Source of the DNA: Pleionea sp. CnH1-48 | GTDB taxonomy: Bacteria; Pseudomonadota; Gammaproteobacteria; Enterobacterales; Kangiellaceae | DNA: 64,000 nucleotides | NCBI RefSeq assembly: GCF_024124665.1 | Contig: NZ_JAMXSB010000002.1 | Coordinates: 186,001-250,000 of the forward strand | Reading direction: 5' to 3' | Shown here: one piece after another, positions 10,101-17,979 of the stretch | How the letters are laid out: each line of letters starts with the position of its first letter | How positions within the stretch are numbered: position 1 is the first letter of the stretch | Translations under genes and position numbers: made by a program | The notes under the pieces: generated by a model | Database searches by the model: none | What the model saw: only the letters and a program-made list of their open reading frames with translations | Told to the model about the DNA's origin: nothing

Positions 10101-10275
10101 CTGACGCGCCTGCCCACTCAGTGATGACCAGCGCCTGTGGTATCTCCAGATCAGGGTTGTTCTCTCGCAGCATGGATTGGTAAGCAATGGCTCCACCCAA
10201 CAAAAACATCAACAGCAATAACCAGGCAAAGGTAGTATCAACAAATAGCCGATTCGATAATCCACTAGACTGCAC
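7147..10275 (-). CDS. RND efflux permease (HAE1-like)
   Basis: A 1042-residue inner-membrane proton-driven pump subunit with the standard 12-helix, two-porter layout. Visible are the N-terminal helix (FAWLLLLMFLLGGAIAY), the periplasmic porter start (ALVITEWAGASAEQIEKQITKPLED), the central helix motif GLLVDVFILVMEGMHEA, and GLISLVGIVVNNAIVMIET in the second half. LVDV replaces the usual LVDD at the proton-relay site, worth checking. It starts with GTG, preceded by GGGAG inside the end of the adaptor gene, only 2 nt away, so the pair is translationally linked. No outer-membrane factor is in this operon; a shared TolC-type channel is expected. Confidence 0.92.
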   Translation of the reverse strand: MQSSGLSNRLFVDTTFAWLLLLMFLLGGAIAYQSMLRENNPDLEIPQALVITEWAGASAEQIEKQITKPLEDKIRSLKGLKKLQSGSQNSFAILAVEFNSSIELTEAMNLLRAKVDEAQADFPQQAKKPKIEQVSVNDTPILEYVLYGEIDDHVLSEVTKTLKREFESLAGIKKVDLGGERESSVHVRLLPDRIKTLGISPLLIQQRIEKANHDMAWGEFDDGSEVWQLYLEGRFNNIEQLKQLPIQRVDENRLIRLHELAHVSIDLDQKKSSTYFSEAGTEFEKGVSFSIVKRPGSDTITTIEKAKALMVTMPEQSFWPQGLEYALTADESEIIHESFNNIVSNILQAMVAVFIILLLLLTWREALIAGIAIPVTFLAVLAVLYMMGYTLNTMVIIGMVLALGLLVDVFILVMEGMHEAIFTRKLSFAKAAMNTVRTFIKPAFAGQLTTILAMAPMMAIGGIDGKFIRLIPVTTVLSLIMSFVIAFLICIPLSRLLLSNKHGAGETVMDKLTATVTGRLKIWLRRYPLKSKGSSMAWVVSAFGVLVLALFAATQLPSELYPKADGRNLGITIELSPSASLEQTEKVAEIAGEYLRQQPYFSNVVRYAGQKSPYSVGSLKEQLLPTDGSHLVGLSALFTPKSERERMAYEYLPDIRQGLEKALAHVPGLTIIFTPQTGGSTSDDPIQIAISGADMHRLSELSREVQQLLASINEVTDVRDNLGYWRPQVRTSARAEALSFYGLSEDELSAQLRLATEADEYGKFKVEGVNDDLPIRISSWWESRAGAVGGPREMSEASLINIITSEGKAIPLTSVMDYQIVQVPTVYTHDKGRRTVIVQAKIGQTTVGQVLAELQPMLDKAKTNWGQGYDYRFGGEAESSAETYGSAGQVFFLAIFMVFAVLALLFNSFKQPIVILLTIPLALIGTFGGFYLLGIAFSFPAMIGLISLVGIVVNNAIVMIETMNSYRQEGMSLVEAASSGAADRLRPIIGTTATTTVGLIPLALSDPMWYPLCMAIILGLIASTITAMVIIPAMYRLLTKES

Positions 10276-10277
10276 GA

Positions 10278-11540
10278 CTAAACTCCCTCTTTAACAATAC
10301 GAATAGCACTTTGGTCAACCAACTTATGCTTACCCGTTGTTACAACGCGATCTCCTGGTTCTAACCCCGAAAGAATTTCGACTTTAGACAAGCCTTCAAT
10401 CCCTAGCGTTACAGGTTGCAGTTTTGCGGTTTCTCCATCCGCAGATACTTTATAAACGAAGGCCTGACGCCCGCGAATAATCAAGGCACTTTGGGGTAAT
10501 ACAAGCGCATCGCTCTTTTCTTTGTTGACAATCCATGCCGTAGTAAATAAACCGTCTCGTAAAGCATTTGCGTTGGTTTGAGTGTGGACTTTGACTTCAA
10601 CAGCCCGTTTATCCAAACTGATCGACGGACTCACCGAATAAACACTGCCTATAGCGATATCTTTATCTGAAAAATTATTTTTTGACGCTTCATGTAACTG
10701 ATGGCTGCTAAAACTTAAATAGACTTTTTGTCCTTCCTGTATGTCACCCGCTTCGTAATAAGGAATTTCTAAGGTCACTTCGTACTGACTGGTATCAATA
10801 ACCACAATAGCAGCACCCGACTCTCGCTCACGATCACTGACACCACCAGCAGGTCCGGCGGCATAATCACCCACTCGGATATTGAGCTTTCGAATCACAC
10901 CGTCAAAGGGAGCAAAGATGCTGGTTTTTTCCAAACTCACTTTGGCTTGATTTAGCTGAGCAACAGCACTCGCTTGATCACTTTTTGCAGCCTCTAAAGA
11001 CGCTGCGGCACTTTGTAAGTTTTGCTGAGCGTTCAATAACTCCGTTCGAGCCGAGTCATATTGATTCTTTGAGAGCAATTTCTTTTGCCACATTTGCTTG
11101 TTACGCTCAAAGTTGGCTTCAGCAAGATTTAAATTATTCTTTGCCTGCTCTAATTGCGCCTCTGCTTGAGTGATACGCAAACGAGACGCTTCAAGAGCCG
11201 CTTCATTTTGCTTTACCGCCTGAATATCAGAGCGTTCATCCACTCGAGCTAATAGCTGTCCAAACGTTTCTCCCTGTTTGGGGCCTACCACTTTACTGCC
11301 TGCTCGAATTTGTCTACCAACATTTTCTTCTGCAAGAAAGACAACTTTGCCCGCTCGTTCAAAGTTCAGAAACTCCCGTCGAATACCTTGAGCAATCCCC
11401 TCTGCAAATCGCCACTCTATGATGGGGGCAGTCTCGGTCCTGACGGCTGCGACAGCAATCTTATCTTTAGCCTCCAGCGACATGCTGACACTGAACAAGC
11501 AGAACACACTCCAGACAAACAATCTTTGCTTCAACGACAT
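10278..11540 (-). CDS. RND periplasmic adaptor (membrane fusion protein)
   Basis: A 420-residue adaptor with an N-terminal signal segment (MSLKQRLFVWSVFCLFSVSM), lipoyl/barrel flanks and a long helical hairpin (residues ~110-210 with heptad repeats such as QAEAQLEQAKNNLNLAEANFE). The barrel segment includes IFAPFDGVIRKLNIRVGDYA. It bridges the permease to an outer-membrane channel. The inner ATG at 11540 is preferred to the one at 11549 because AAGAG sits at proper spacing. It is the first gene of the unit, with an operator-like palindrome about 45-60 bp upstream. Confidence 0.9.
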   Translation of the reverse strand: MSLKQRLFVWSVFCLFSVSMSLEAKDKIAVAAVRTETAPIIEWRFAEGIAQGIRREFLNFERAGKVVFLAEENVGRQIRAGSKVVGPKQGETFGQLLARVDERSDIQAVKQNEAALEASRLRITQAEAQLEQAKNNLNLAEANFERNKQMWQKKLLSKNQYDSARTELLNAQQNLQSAAASLEAAKSDQASAVAQLNQAKVSLEKTSIFAPFDGVIRKLNIRVGDYAAGPAGGVSDRERESGAAIVVIDTSQYEVTLEIPYYEAGDIQEGQKVYLSFSSHQLHEASKNNFSDKDIAIGSVYSVSPSISLDKRAVEVKVHTQTNANALRDGLFTTAWIVNKEKSDALVLPQSALIIRGRQAFVYKVSADGETAKLQPVTLGIEGLSKVEILSGLEPGDRVVTTGKHKLVDQSAIRIVKEGV

Positions 11541-11583
11541 TGATAACATCTCTTAATCTGTACAAAATTGGAGCAAGATTATA

Positions 11584-11603
11584 CATACCTTCTGGTAGGT
11601 ATG
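11584..11603. promoter_or_regulatory. Inverted-repeat operator, likely for the TetR/AcrR protein
   Basis: CATACCT and AGGTATG are perfect 7-bp arms around TCTGGT, 44 nt upstream of the adaptor ATG at 11540. The size and position resemble AcrR/TtgR-type operators. Binding by the regulator at 6472-7092 is inferred. Confidence 0.65.
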
Positions 11604-11642
11604 CTATTAATATTTAGATTTCTACCACTTTCTGTCAGTAAC

Positions 11643-11653
11643 CAGACTGTCTG
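11643..11653. repeat. Solitary REP-like core
   Basis: CAGACTGTCTG is the reverse complement of the palindromic core found around the RAYT gene. The 15-mer AGACTGTCTGCTAAT at 11644-11658 is identical to 30146-30160. Confidence 0.5.
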
Positions 11654-11843
11654 CTAATGGCTTTAAATCGATACCCTTAGTTTCAAAATAGAAGTGCACT
11701 ACACATGCTAATTTTCGCTCTTATTCCATAGAGATAGAAATCTAAAAGTCCATATAAATCAGCTAATTAAGGGTTATTTTTTCAAGTTTATCTTTAAGCT
11801 TAAATGAGCCTTATTCTTCGCTCAATTAGATACACCGATTCTC

Positions 11844-11871
11844 TCCTGTAGGCTAAGGAGTACCTACAGGA
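11844..11871 (-). terminator. Hairpin downstream of the triple-repeat gene
   Basis: TCCTGTAGG and CCTACAGGA form a perfect 9-bp stem with a 10-nt loop, 21 nt past the stop codon at 11893. No clear T-run follows on the minus strand, so it is a weak or Rho-assisted terminator. Confidence 0.5.
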
Positions 11872-11892
11872 AAGACTCGGCGCAGCCAAACA

Positions 11893-12783
11893 CTACAGAA
11901 CTTTAATGCCTAAGGCATAACTGGTTATGGTCGCAGGAGAAGAATGACTATGATCCTTTGAAGATGCTTCACAGCCATGTTGCGAAATTTGAGTAAGCGG
12001 CTTGAGCTTCCACAACAAGTTTCCTGCCCCACTCCAATGAACCTTGGCGCCACATCCCGTTAAAGCATATCCGTGCTGTACACCAACACTGCTGGCAGGA
12101 TGAGCCGCATAAGAAGAACCCGCCGTATTAATATCAACGCCAATGGTACCCACACCCGCAATATAGTCTCTGATGCCAATGGCATACGCTTGAGTCGTCG
12201 CATAACTGCTTACCGAGTGATCTTTTGATTGAGCGCGCCAGCCAAAACTGTTTGACGGATACGAAGCCGTAGCCAAGTTGCCATAACCACTCCAGTTCAC
12301 TTTGATGCCACCGCCAATCAATCGATGGCCAGCAGAAACACCTGCGGTGATGTCTGGATGAGAGCCCCAACTGCTGGTCGCAACGTTCACAGAAATATGC
12401 TGCAATAATTGACTACGTGATAACCCAGCGATTTTTAAACCAATGGCGTAGGCTTTTAATTTAATGGCCTGAGGGTGGCTGTGATCCTTTGTCGATACCA
12501 ACCAAGCTGATAGTTGTGCATTTGGATAAGACGCTGTTATCAAATTACCAGTAGGAACATGAGCGCCTTCGGCCCCTCCGCCAATGACAACAAAATCATC
12601 AGGGACGTTAACAGCATAGTCCGTATAGTGCTGTCGATAGTTTGGTGAAATTTGTTCAAAAACTGCAACCGTCACTTTGCCCGAACTATCGGTCATCGAT
12701 TTGATCAAAGTGGATGCTGATGATGTTAAAGACGTTGTCGCCAGAGTTATGACGAAAAGTACAGAGATTATCTTGTTACTCAT
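11893..12783 (-). CDS. Secreted protein with three ~80-residue tandem repeats
   Basis: A 296-residue protein with a signal peptide ending near TSSAS. The mature part is three copies of one unit, starting near residues 66, 150 and 228. Each copy has a GGG/GCGA turn (VIGGGAEG, LIGGGIKV, LTGCGAKV), a GNL strand (PTGNLITASYP, GYGNLATASYP, GAGNLLWKL), a central SKDHS or TKDHS motif, and a closing AYAIGLKI/AYAIGIRD/SYALGIKV. The third repeat has a cysteine pair (TGCGAKV, HGCEASS). It suggests a beta-rich, three-bladed or trefoil-like extracellular protein, possibly a binding protein. I do not recognise a named family. Monocistronic; divergent from the RPH-like gene. Confidence 0.75.
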   Translation of the reverse strand: MSNKIISVLFVITLATTSLTSSASTLIKSMTDSSGKVTVAVFEQISPNYRQHYTDYAVNVPDDFVVIGGGAEGAHVPTGNLITASYPNAQLSAWLVSTKDHSHPQAIKLKAYAIGLKIAGLSRSQLLQHISVNVATSSWGSHPDITAGVSAGHRLIGGGIKVNWSGYGNLATASYPSNSFGWRAQSKDHSVSSYATTQAYAIGIRDYIAGVGTIGVDINTAGSSYAAHPASSVGVQHGYALTGCGAKVHWSGAGNLLWKLKPLTQISQHGCEASSKDHSHSSPATITSYALGIKVL

Positions 12784-13165
12784 TTTTCTTTCCTCTTTTG
12801 AATGAACGCAAAAAAATACTGCGATGAAAGAGGACAGTAAAATCCTTTTGTTGCTTATTTGTTAACCCTAGATGTTTTTTTACAAAACTTCGCTTTTTTA
12901 GATACAAACATCTCGTCACAATAAGATTTATTATAGTGTTGCACTATAAATATAATACTTCTTAGTTACCTACTTACTTTTATCGATTTCATTACTTTTA
13001 TCTTCTTCGCAAAAATAATTTTACCGAAATAAAAAAACCAAACTCACAGGTTTATCTAAAAATAGAATTTACATTGATGTTATACAATGACTTGAGATAG
13101 TATTTGCTGAGTCATAAACAATAACTCAAACTCTATTGCATCCATGGAGTTTGATTTGGTGACCC
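12784..13165. other. Divergent promoter region
   Basis: AT-rich spacer between two divergent genes. It contains one clear inverted repeat, listed at 12931-12949. No gene seen. Confidence 0.5.
12931..12949. promoter_or_regulatory. Inverted repeat in divergent promoter region
   Basis: TTATAGTG ttg CACTATAA has perfect 8-bp arms. It lies about 150 bp upstream of the leftward gene and 215 bp upstream of the rightward RPH-like gene. Regulator unknown. Confidence 0.4.
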
Positions 13166-15766
13166 ATGCATCAATCACTGATCATTGACCTTTCAATTTC
13201 AGAAGAAGTGAGTCTGGAACAGATTGGTGGCAAGGCTCTGTCATTAAAGACGTTGATAGAAGCTGGCTTTCCAGTACCAAAAGCTTATGTCTTGAGCAGC
13301 CACTTCTTTACCTCCTGGATTGAAAACCTCGCTCCCCTGCTCAACACCGATCTGACTCAACCCGAAGCTCAACAAACCTTACGCCTAGCTGCTCTAGAAC
13401 AAACTTTACTGCCAGAACAAGAAGCCGCCATTAACACGGCGAAACAGCAATTGAATACCTCATTATTGGCAGTCCGCTCCTCCTCTGCTCAAGAAGATTT
13501 GGCCAATGCGTCTTTTGCAGGCATGTATAAAACCCAGCTGGGAGTGCCAGCAGCTCAACTCGAGTGGGCCATCCGACAATGTTTTGCAGCCTGTTTCGAG
13601 CCTCATGTTATATCCTATAAGCAAACAAAAGGCTTTGCTCTATTACCTTTGCAGTTAGCACTGATTATTCAAGAACAGGTGAACAGCGAAATAGCCGGCG
13701 TCGGTTTTTCTATTAATCCCATAACCAATGATTACGATGAGGCTGTGATTGATGCTAGCTGGGGGCAAGGTGAAGCCGTTGTGTCTGGCCTGGTGACTCC
13801 CGATCAGTTTATTGTTAATAAAGTAACCGAACAAACTCTTAAAACCCAAATTGGCAGCAAACAACAAAGCCTATTGCTTGCAGAAGAAGGAGGACTGCAA
13901 GCTCATCAAACAGACCGCAGCTCACAACAAACGCTTAACCAGGAGCAATTAACAACTCTGGTTCAATGGTTAAAACAAATAGAGTCTCTCTATCAACTTC
14001 CGGTAGATATTGAATGGGCTTATGCCGATGAACATTTTTATTTATTACAGGCCCGCCCTATTACGACTTTTGTACCTCTCGATCCCTCAATGCAAACTCA
14101 ACCAGGTGCACCAAGAAGACTCTATGCCGACGCAGCGCTTTCAAAAGGCATGACAACCAATGCGCCTATTAGCGCGCTCGAAACCGATCTCGGCGAATAC
14201 TTTTTAACAAGGGTGTTAAAAGAACAGTTTCGCATTTCTCTTGCTCCTGAGTCTGGCATTGTATTTTATGCTGGCGGGCGCATGTATTTAAATTTTTCTA
14301 ATATCTTATGGCTTAACAAGGCTCAAAAGCTAGCCGAAGCAAATCGTATTAACGATGCACTGATGGCCGATATATTATCGACTATCGATGAGTCTTTTTA
14401 CAAAGCTCCACAACGTCCTCGTTGGGCGGGTTTATCTATGGTTCTCCCCGGCATAAAAACACTATGGCATTTAAGAAAGCTCATTAGCACCACTTTCAAA
14501 ATGATGCTTGCGCCTGATAAAGCAGAAAAACATTATCAACAAAGTTGTCAAACCTATCAGCAACAAATGACAAGCACTGTCGATTACTCACTGCCTTATC
14601 GACAGTTTCGTGAAACCTACAGTCAACAGATGGCCGAACAAATATTTGGTGTATCAGGTGCCGCTCTTGCTGCCGGGCTAATAGCTCAAAATTTAATAAC
14701 AAAAGTCGTAAAAAAGCGCCATCGACCATTGGCAGAAAAACTTCTGTCAGGTTTTACAGGGAACCCAGTGGTAGAAATGGGCATCGCCATGTATGAGTTA
14801 GCCCAGCAACTGAATCAAGATGATATTCAAGATCTGGAGTTGTTGGCAGAACGCATCAAACAACGAAACATGACGGTGGAGTTCTTACAGGCCTGGGATG
14901 CATTTATGAGTCGTTACGGAATGCGAGGCCCGTCAGAAATGGATCAGTCTAATCCTCGTTATCAGGATGATATTCTTATCTTGCTACGGCCAATGTCTTT
15001 TATGGTGGATGCCGACTATGATCCACGCAGCATTCACAAACAACAAGTGCAGCAACGACGCGAAGCCTTTGCGCAAATCATGCAACAAAGTGGCTGGTTG
15101 CGACGCCAATGCCTTAAGCGTTTACATCATCTGATTGAGTGCTTTGCTGGAAGCCGCGATATGCCCAAACATCAATTAGTACTGTTTAACTACGCCATGA
15201 GGCAACGCGCCTTATTACTTGGCGAAACGCTGGTACAACGAGGACGTCTGGCAAAGGCTGATGATATTTTTCATCTTAAGTTAGCGGATATAGAAGCCAG
15301 CGAAAAAAACAGTGCTATCGATTTAAAAAACATCGCTCAAAAGCAAGCCAAAAGCATCCAGACGCTGACACAACAAGTCAGAGAGTTTCCTCAGGTCATT
15401 GATTCACGCGGTCGTATTCTGCGTCCTCCTTCTCAAGCGGTGGATGGCACACTAAAAGGCACAGGCGTGTCACCTGGCAAGGTCATTGGTACCGTTAAAA
15501 CGCTGCACACACCTCACGATAAACCCATTGAGGCAGGAGATATTCTCGTCGCCTACACCACCGATCCGGGTTGGACCCCGCTGTTTGTAAACGCCAGTGC
15601 GATTATTCTTGAAGTGGGCGGCATCCTGCAACATGGCGCAGTGGTCGCGCGTGAATTTGGCAAACCCTGTGTGACAGGCATTGATCAAGTAATGAGTGTA
15701 TTAAAGGACGGTCAGCGGATAGAAGTTGATGGCCATCACGGTACCCTGCGCATCTTGAACGACTAA
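13166..15766 (+). CDS. PEP-utilising dikinase, rifampin-phosphotransferase-like
   Basis: An 866-residue enzyme, the length typical of rifampin phosphotransferase (RPH). The N-terminal PPDK-type ATP-grasp domain spans ~1-310 (IGGKALSLKTLIEAGFPVP, VRSSSAQEDLANASFAGMY, IEWAYADEHFYLLQARPI). A long helical middle part follows (~320-740). The C-terminal swivelling domain carries the phospho-histidine at about residue 823 (GGILQHGAVVAREFGKP). RPH-type enzymes transfer the beta-phosphate of ATP through this histidine to an acceptor. Whether the acceptor here is rifampin or something else cannot be read; PEP synthases share both end domains but are shorter and lack this middle part. It stands alone, with a terminator hairpin right after it. 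Confidence 0.82.
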   Translation: MHQSLIIDLSISEEVSLEQIGGKALSLKTLIEAGFPVPKAYVLSSHFFTSWIENLAPLLNTDLTQPEAQQTLRLAALEQTLLPEQEAAINTAKQQLNTSLLAVRSSSAQEDLANASFAGMYKTQLGVPAAQLEWAIRQCFAACFEPHVISYKQTKGFALLPLQLALIIQEQVNSEIAGVGFSINPITNDYDEAVIDASWGQGEAVVSGLVTPDQFIVNKVTEQTLKTQIGSKQQSLLLAEEGGLQAHQTDRSSQQTLNQEQLTTLVQWLKQIESLYQLPVDIEWAYADEHFYLLQARPITTFVPLDPSMQTQPGAPRRLYADAALSKGMTTNAPISALETDLGEYFLTRVLKEQFRISLAPESGIVFYAGGRMYLNFSNILWLNKAQKLAEANRINDALMADILSTIDESFYKAPQRPRWAGLSMVLPGIKTLWHLRKLISTTFKMMLAPDKAEKHYQQSCQTYQQQMTSTVDYSLPYRQFRETYSQQMAEQIFGVSGAALAAGLIAQNLITKVVKKRHRPLAEKLLSGFTGNPVVEMGIAMYELAQQLNQDDIQDLELLAERIKQRNMTVEFLQAWDAFMSRYGMRGPSEMDQSNPRYQDDILILLRPMSFMVDADYDPRSIHKQQVQQRREAFAQIMQQSGWLRRQCLKRLHHLIECFAGSRDMPKHQLVLFNYAMRQRALLLGETLVQRGRLAKADDIFHLKLADIEASEKNSAIDLKNIAQKQAKSIQTLTQQVREFPQVIDSRGRILRPPSQAVDGTLKGTGVSPGKVIGTVKTLHTPHDKPIEAGDILVAYTTDPGWTPLFVNASAIILEVGGILQHGAVVAREFGKPCVTGIDQVMSVLKDGQRIEVDGHHGTLRILND

Positions 15767-15788
15767 GACTCGATTTTACTGCTCAATG

Positions 15789-15818
15789 AATGACTCCGTT
15801 AAACACAACAGAGTCATC
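15789..15818 (+). terminator. Terminator-like hairpin after the RPH-like gene
   Basis: ATGACTC and GAGTCAT (7 bp) enclose CGTTAAACACAACA, with an inner GTT/AAC pairing. It lies between convergent genes. The arm-plus-loop 18-mer recurs at 4559-4576. Confidence 0.6.
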
Positions 15819-15825
15819 CGTCTGT

Positions 15826-17631
15826 TTATTGATTAAAATTGGCGCTTAATAGTTCGTTCCAGCTTATTCTTTCTGCACGATAAACCGATGCACCCGGTAC
15901 TCGGATTTCCCACACCGTAGCACTGTTTGATTCGGCAGTGACTTCCACAATATGAGCATCGTTATGACTACCCGGCCCACCCGAGTTATATAAAATATTG
16001 CCCCCAGCCAACTCATCAACATCACCTAAGGATTGAGTGTACTTAGGAGCAATCCACTCTCCGGTTTGCGTCACACTTTGGTTATCATGATTAATCAGGT
16101 AACGCACCACGCGGCTGTTGTTAGTACGACCATCCAACTCTGCTTCATTACGATTGTCGTATATCAATAACTCGCCATCGCGGGTGATCATAGGAGCATG
16201 TTGAGAAGCCATCCAACTGCCTCTTTCAAGAGTAAAAAATTTATCGGCGAAAGACGCTGCTGCACCTTCGCTGCTACCCATGATCCAATTTAATTCACTA
16301 CTGTCTCTGTCAATGCTAACAACCCAGCTTTGTGAACGACTGGAAAGCAAAATGGCATGGTTTTGAGCGTCATAGAAAAGAGCATTAGAATGGGTCCAAT
16401 CTAGCGCGCCAGAGCCAAGCTCTCGTGTTGACAGGCTACCAGGAAAACGAGCCGTGTCTAAATGCTCAAAACTGGACCACTCCCAAACAAGGTTACCTTC
16501 TGTATCGAGCTCAATAATCACATCTCCCTGCAACAGCTGGCCATCAATGGTTTGTGCCTCATTCGTAAGCGCCAGTAAATGACCATTATCCAGTAGCAAA
16601 ACATCATGATGGAAGGCAGGCAAGGTATAACTTTGTAAGGTTTCGCCTGTGGTAGAAATAATACGAACTTCACGACTAAGCACCAGCATAAGACGACCAT
16701 CCCCGAGTGATTTTATGGTAGGCGCTCCGCTCATGCTGGCATCGTTATGATAGTACCAGACAGGCACTCCCTCTTCATCGACGCCAATAAACATTGAGTT
16801 GGCCGTGTCATTGGCAACAGCAAAGAAAGTCACGCCGCCTTCGCTTTGGCTAGTGTTAGTTAAACTTTCAACATTAGGAACATTATTGGGTAACGCCCCC
16901 GTCGTTATGAACAGCTCTGCTGTTTCGACACTGTTGTTGTCGGTATCCGTTAAGGTTGCTTTGATACGGTACTGAGTTTCTGCACGCAGGCCGACCAATG
17001 TCAATTGATGCTCTGCTGCCATGTTGTTGCTGGTGATGATACGTTGTGCAACCCCATCAGCTTCAAAAGTCAAAGAAGCTTGAGTAGCGACATCAGCAGT
17101 GATTTGCGCATTGACCATCAAGGCGTTCGCAGGATGAGCTGACACACTAAAGGCAAAGTTCCAGTTTGCCTGACTGGCATCGTTATCAATAATATTAGCG
17201 CTTACGGTTTGATTGCTCCATTGAGACACAGCAGAGTGTTGAGTGGTGGCCGTCAATACCAACGACTCAGTGTCTTCCACCAGCGCATCATCGACCACCG
17301 AAATACTCAAGGAGCCACTCGATGCACCTTCTTGAATACTTAGCACCCTGCCTTGTTCGAATAAAACATCGTCAAGCTCACTGGCACTGCTGCCATCTGC
17401 CAATACTAGCTCAACATCAATGGCAGATCCCGAAGTATTGGGTTCATTCAAGGTGACTGCTAATAGTATATTTTCTGGACCATTCTCGTTGCCATGACTA
17501 ACCACCGTTAAGTTAGCGGTCAGTGAATGGCTTGGTGTCTCTTCTTTCCCTCCTCCACAAGCCACCAGGCCCGTGAGCATAATGAATATCAAACAACATT
17601 TAAAACAAAAACGATATAGAAATGAAAACAA
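15826..17631 (-). CDS. Arylsulfotransferase-like lipoprotein with Calx-beta-like region
   Basis: A 601-residue lipoprotein: a hydrophobic signal ends in the lipobox LVAC, followed by GGGKEE. I place the start at a TTG (17631) because AAGGAG lies 6 nt upstream; upstream ATG starts give an unlikely leader. A Calx-beta-like stretch follows (EDTESLVLTATTQHS ... ANIIDNDAS). From about residue 240 the sequence follows ASST-type beta-propellers: HHDVLLLDNGHLLAL, DWTHSNALFYDAQNHAILL, SRSQSWVVSIDRDSSELNWI, ASQHAPMITRDGELLIYDN and RAERISW. In ASST a histidine carries the sulfate group; HAPMI is a candidate. Substrate unknown. It lies between convergent and same-strand neighbours with its own long upstream region. 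Confidence 0.78.
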   Translation of the reverse strand: MFSFLYRFCFKCCLIFIMLTGLVACGGGKEETPSHSLTANLTVVSHGNENGPENILLAVTLNEPNTSGSAIDVELVLADGSSASELDDVLFEQGRVLSIQEGASSGSLSISVVDDALVEDTESLVLTATTQHSAVSQWSNQTVSANIIDNDASQANWNFAFSVSAHPANALMVNAQITADVATQASLTFEADGVAQRIITSNNMAAEHQLTLVGLRAETQYRIKATLTDTDNNSVETAELFITTGALPNNVPNVESLTNTSQSEGGVTFFAVANDTANSMFIGVDEEGVPVWYYHNDASMSGAPTIKSLGDGRLMLVLSREVRIISTTGETLQSYTLPAFHHDVLLLDNGHLLALTNEAQTIDGQLLQGDVIIELDTEGNLVWEWSSFEHLDTARFPGSLSTRELGSGALDWTHSNALFYDAQNHAILLSSRSQSWVVSIDRDSSELNWIMGSSEGAAASFADKFFTLERGSWMASQHAPMITRDGELLIYDNRNEAELDGRTNNSRVVRYLINHDNQSVTQTGEWIAPKYTQSLGDVDELAGGNILYNSGGPGSHNDAHIVEVTAESNSATVWEIRVPGASVYRAERISWNELLSANFNQ

Positions 17632-17979
17632 AATACACTCCTTCAATGTATCATTGAAATCTGTACACGCTTTGAGCATTGCTCATTGACGCATACTCAG
17701 GCTCATTTCTATAAACAACAAAGTGGGTAGCTGTGCAGGCTTATAAGTAACGCTGAAAATCTATCGACTTGTTTTGTTATTAGATCGTTCGATATCGTCG
17801 AGGGTCATGCCATAAATATCTGACAACGCCTAAATTTTCAGCCACTTAGAGACTACAACGACCCAATCGTCATTCCGTTGACAAAATAAAGCTTTATTTT
17901 TTCTGGTGGGCGCTCTTCTTAAAATAATAAAAAACACCTCTCAAGCTACTAATGATGGCCTGAGAGGTGTTGTTGGATT
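17632..17979. other. Intergenic region with terminator
   Basis: About 350 bp, no gene seen. It carries the strong terminator of the M14 peptidase gene at its right end and the presumed promoter of the arylsulfotransferase-like gene. Confidence 0.55.
17928..17971 (-). terminator. Rho-independent terminator of the M14 peptidase gene
   Basis: AACACCTCTCA (17933-17943) pairs with TGAGAGGTGTT (17961-17971), a perfect 11-bp stem. On the minus strand it runs into TTTTTTATTATT. Confidence 0.85.

Larger units (their letters stand above)
11550..11892. other. Regulatory intergenic region of the RND operon
   Basis: It holds the TetR operator candidate (11584-11603), a solitary REP-like core (11643-11653) and a hairpin (11844-11871). 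No gene seen. Confidence 0.6.
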
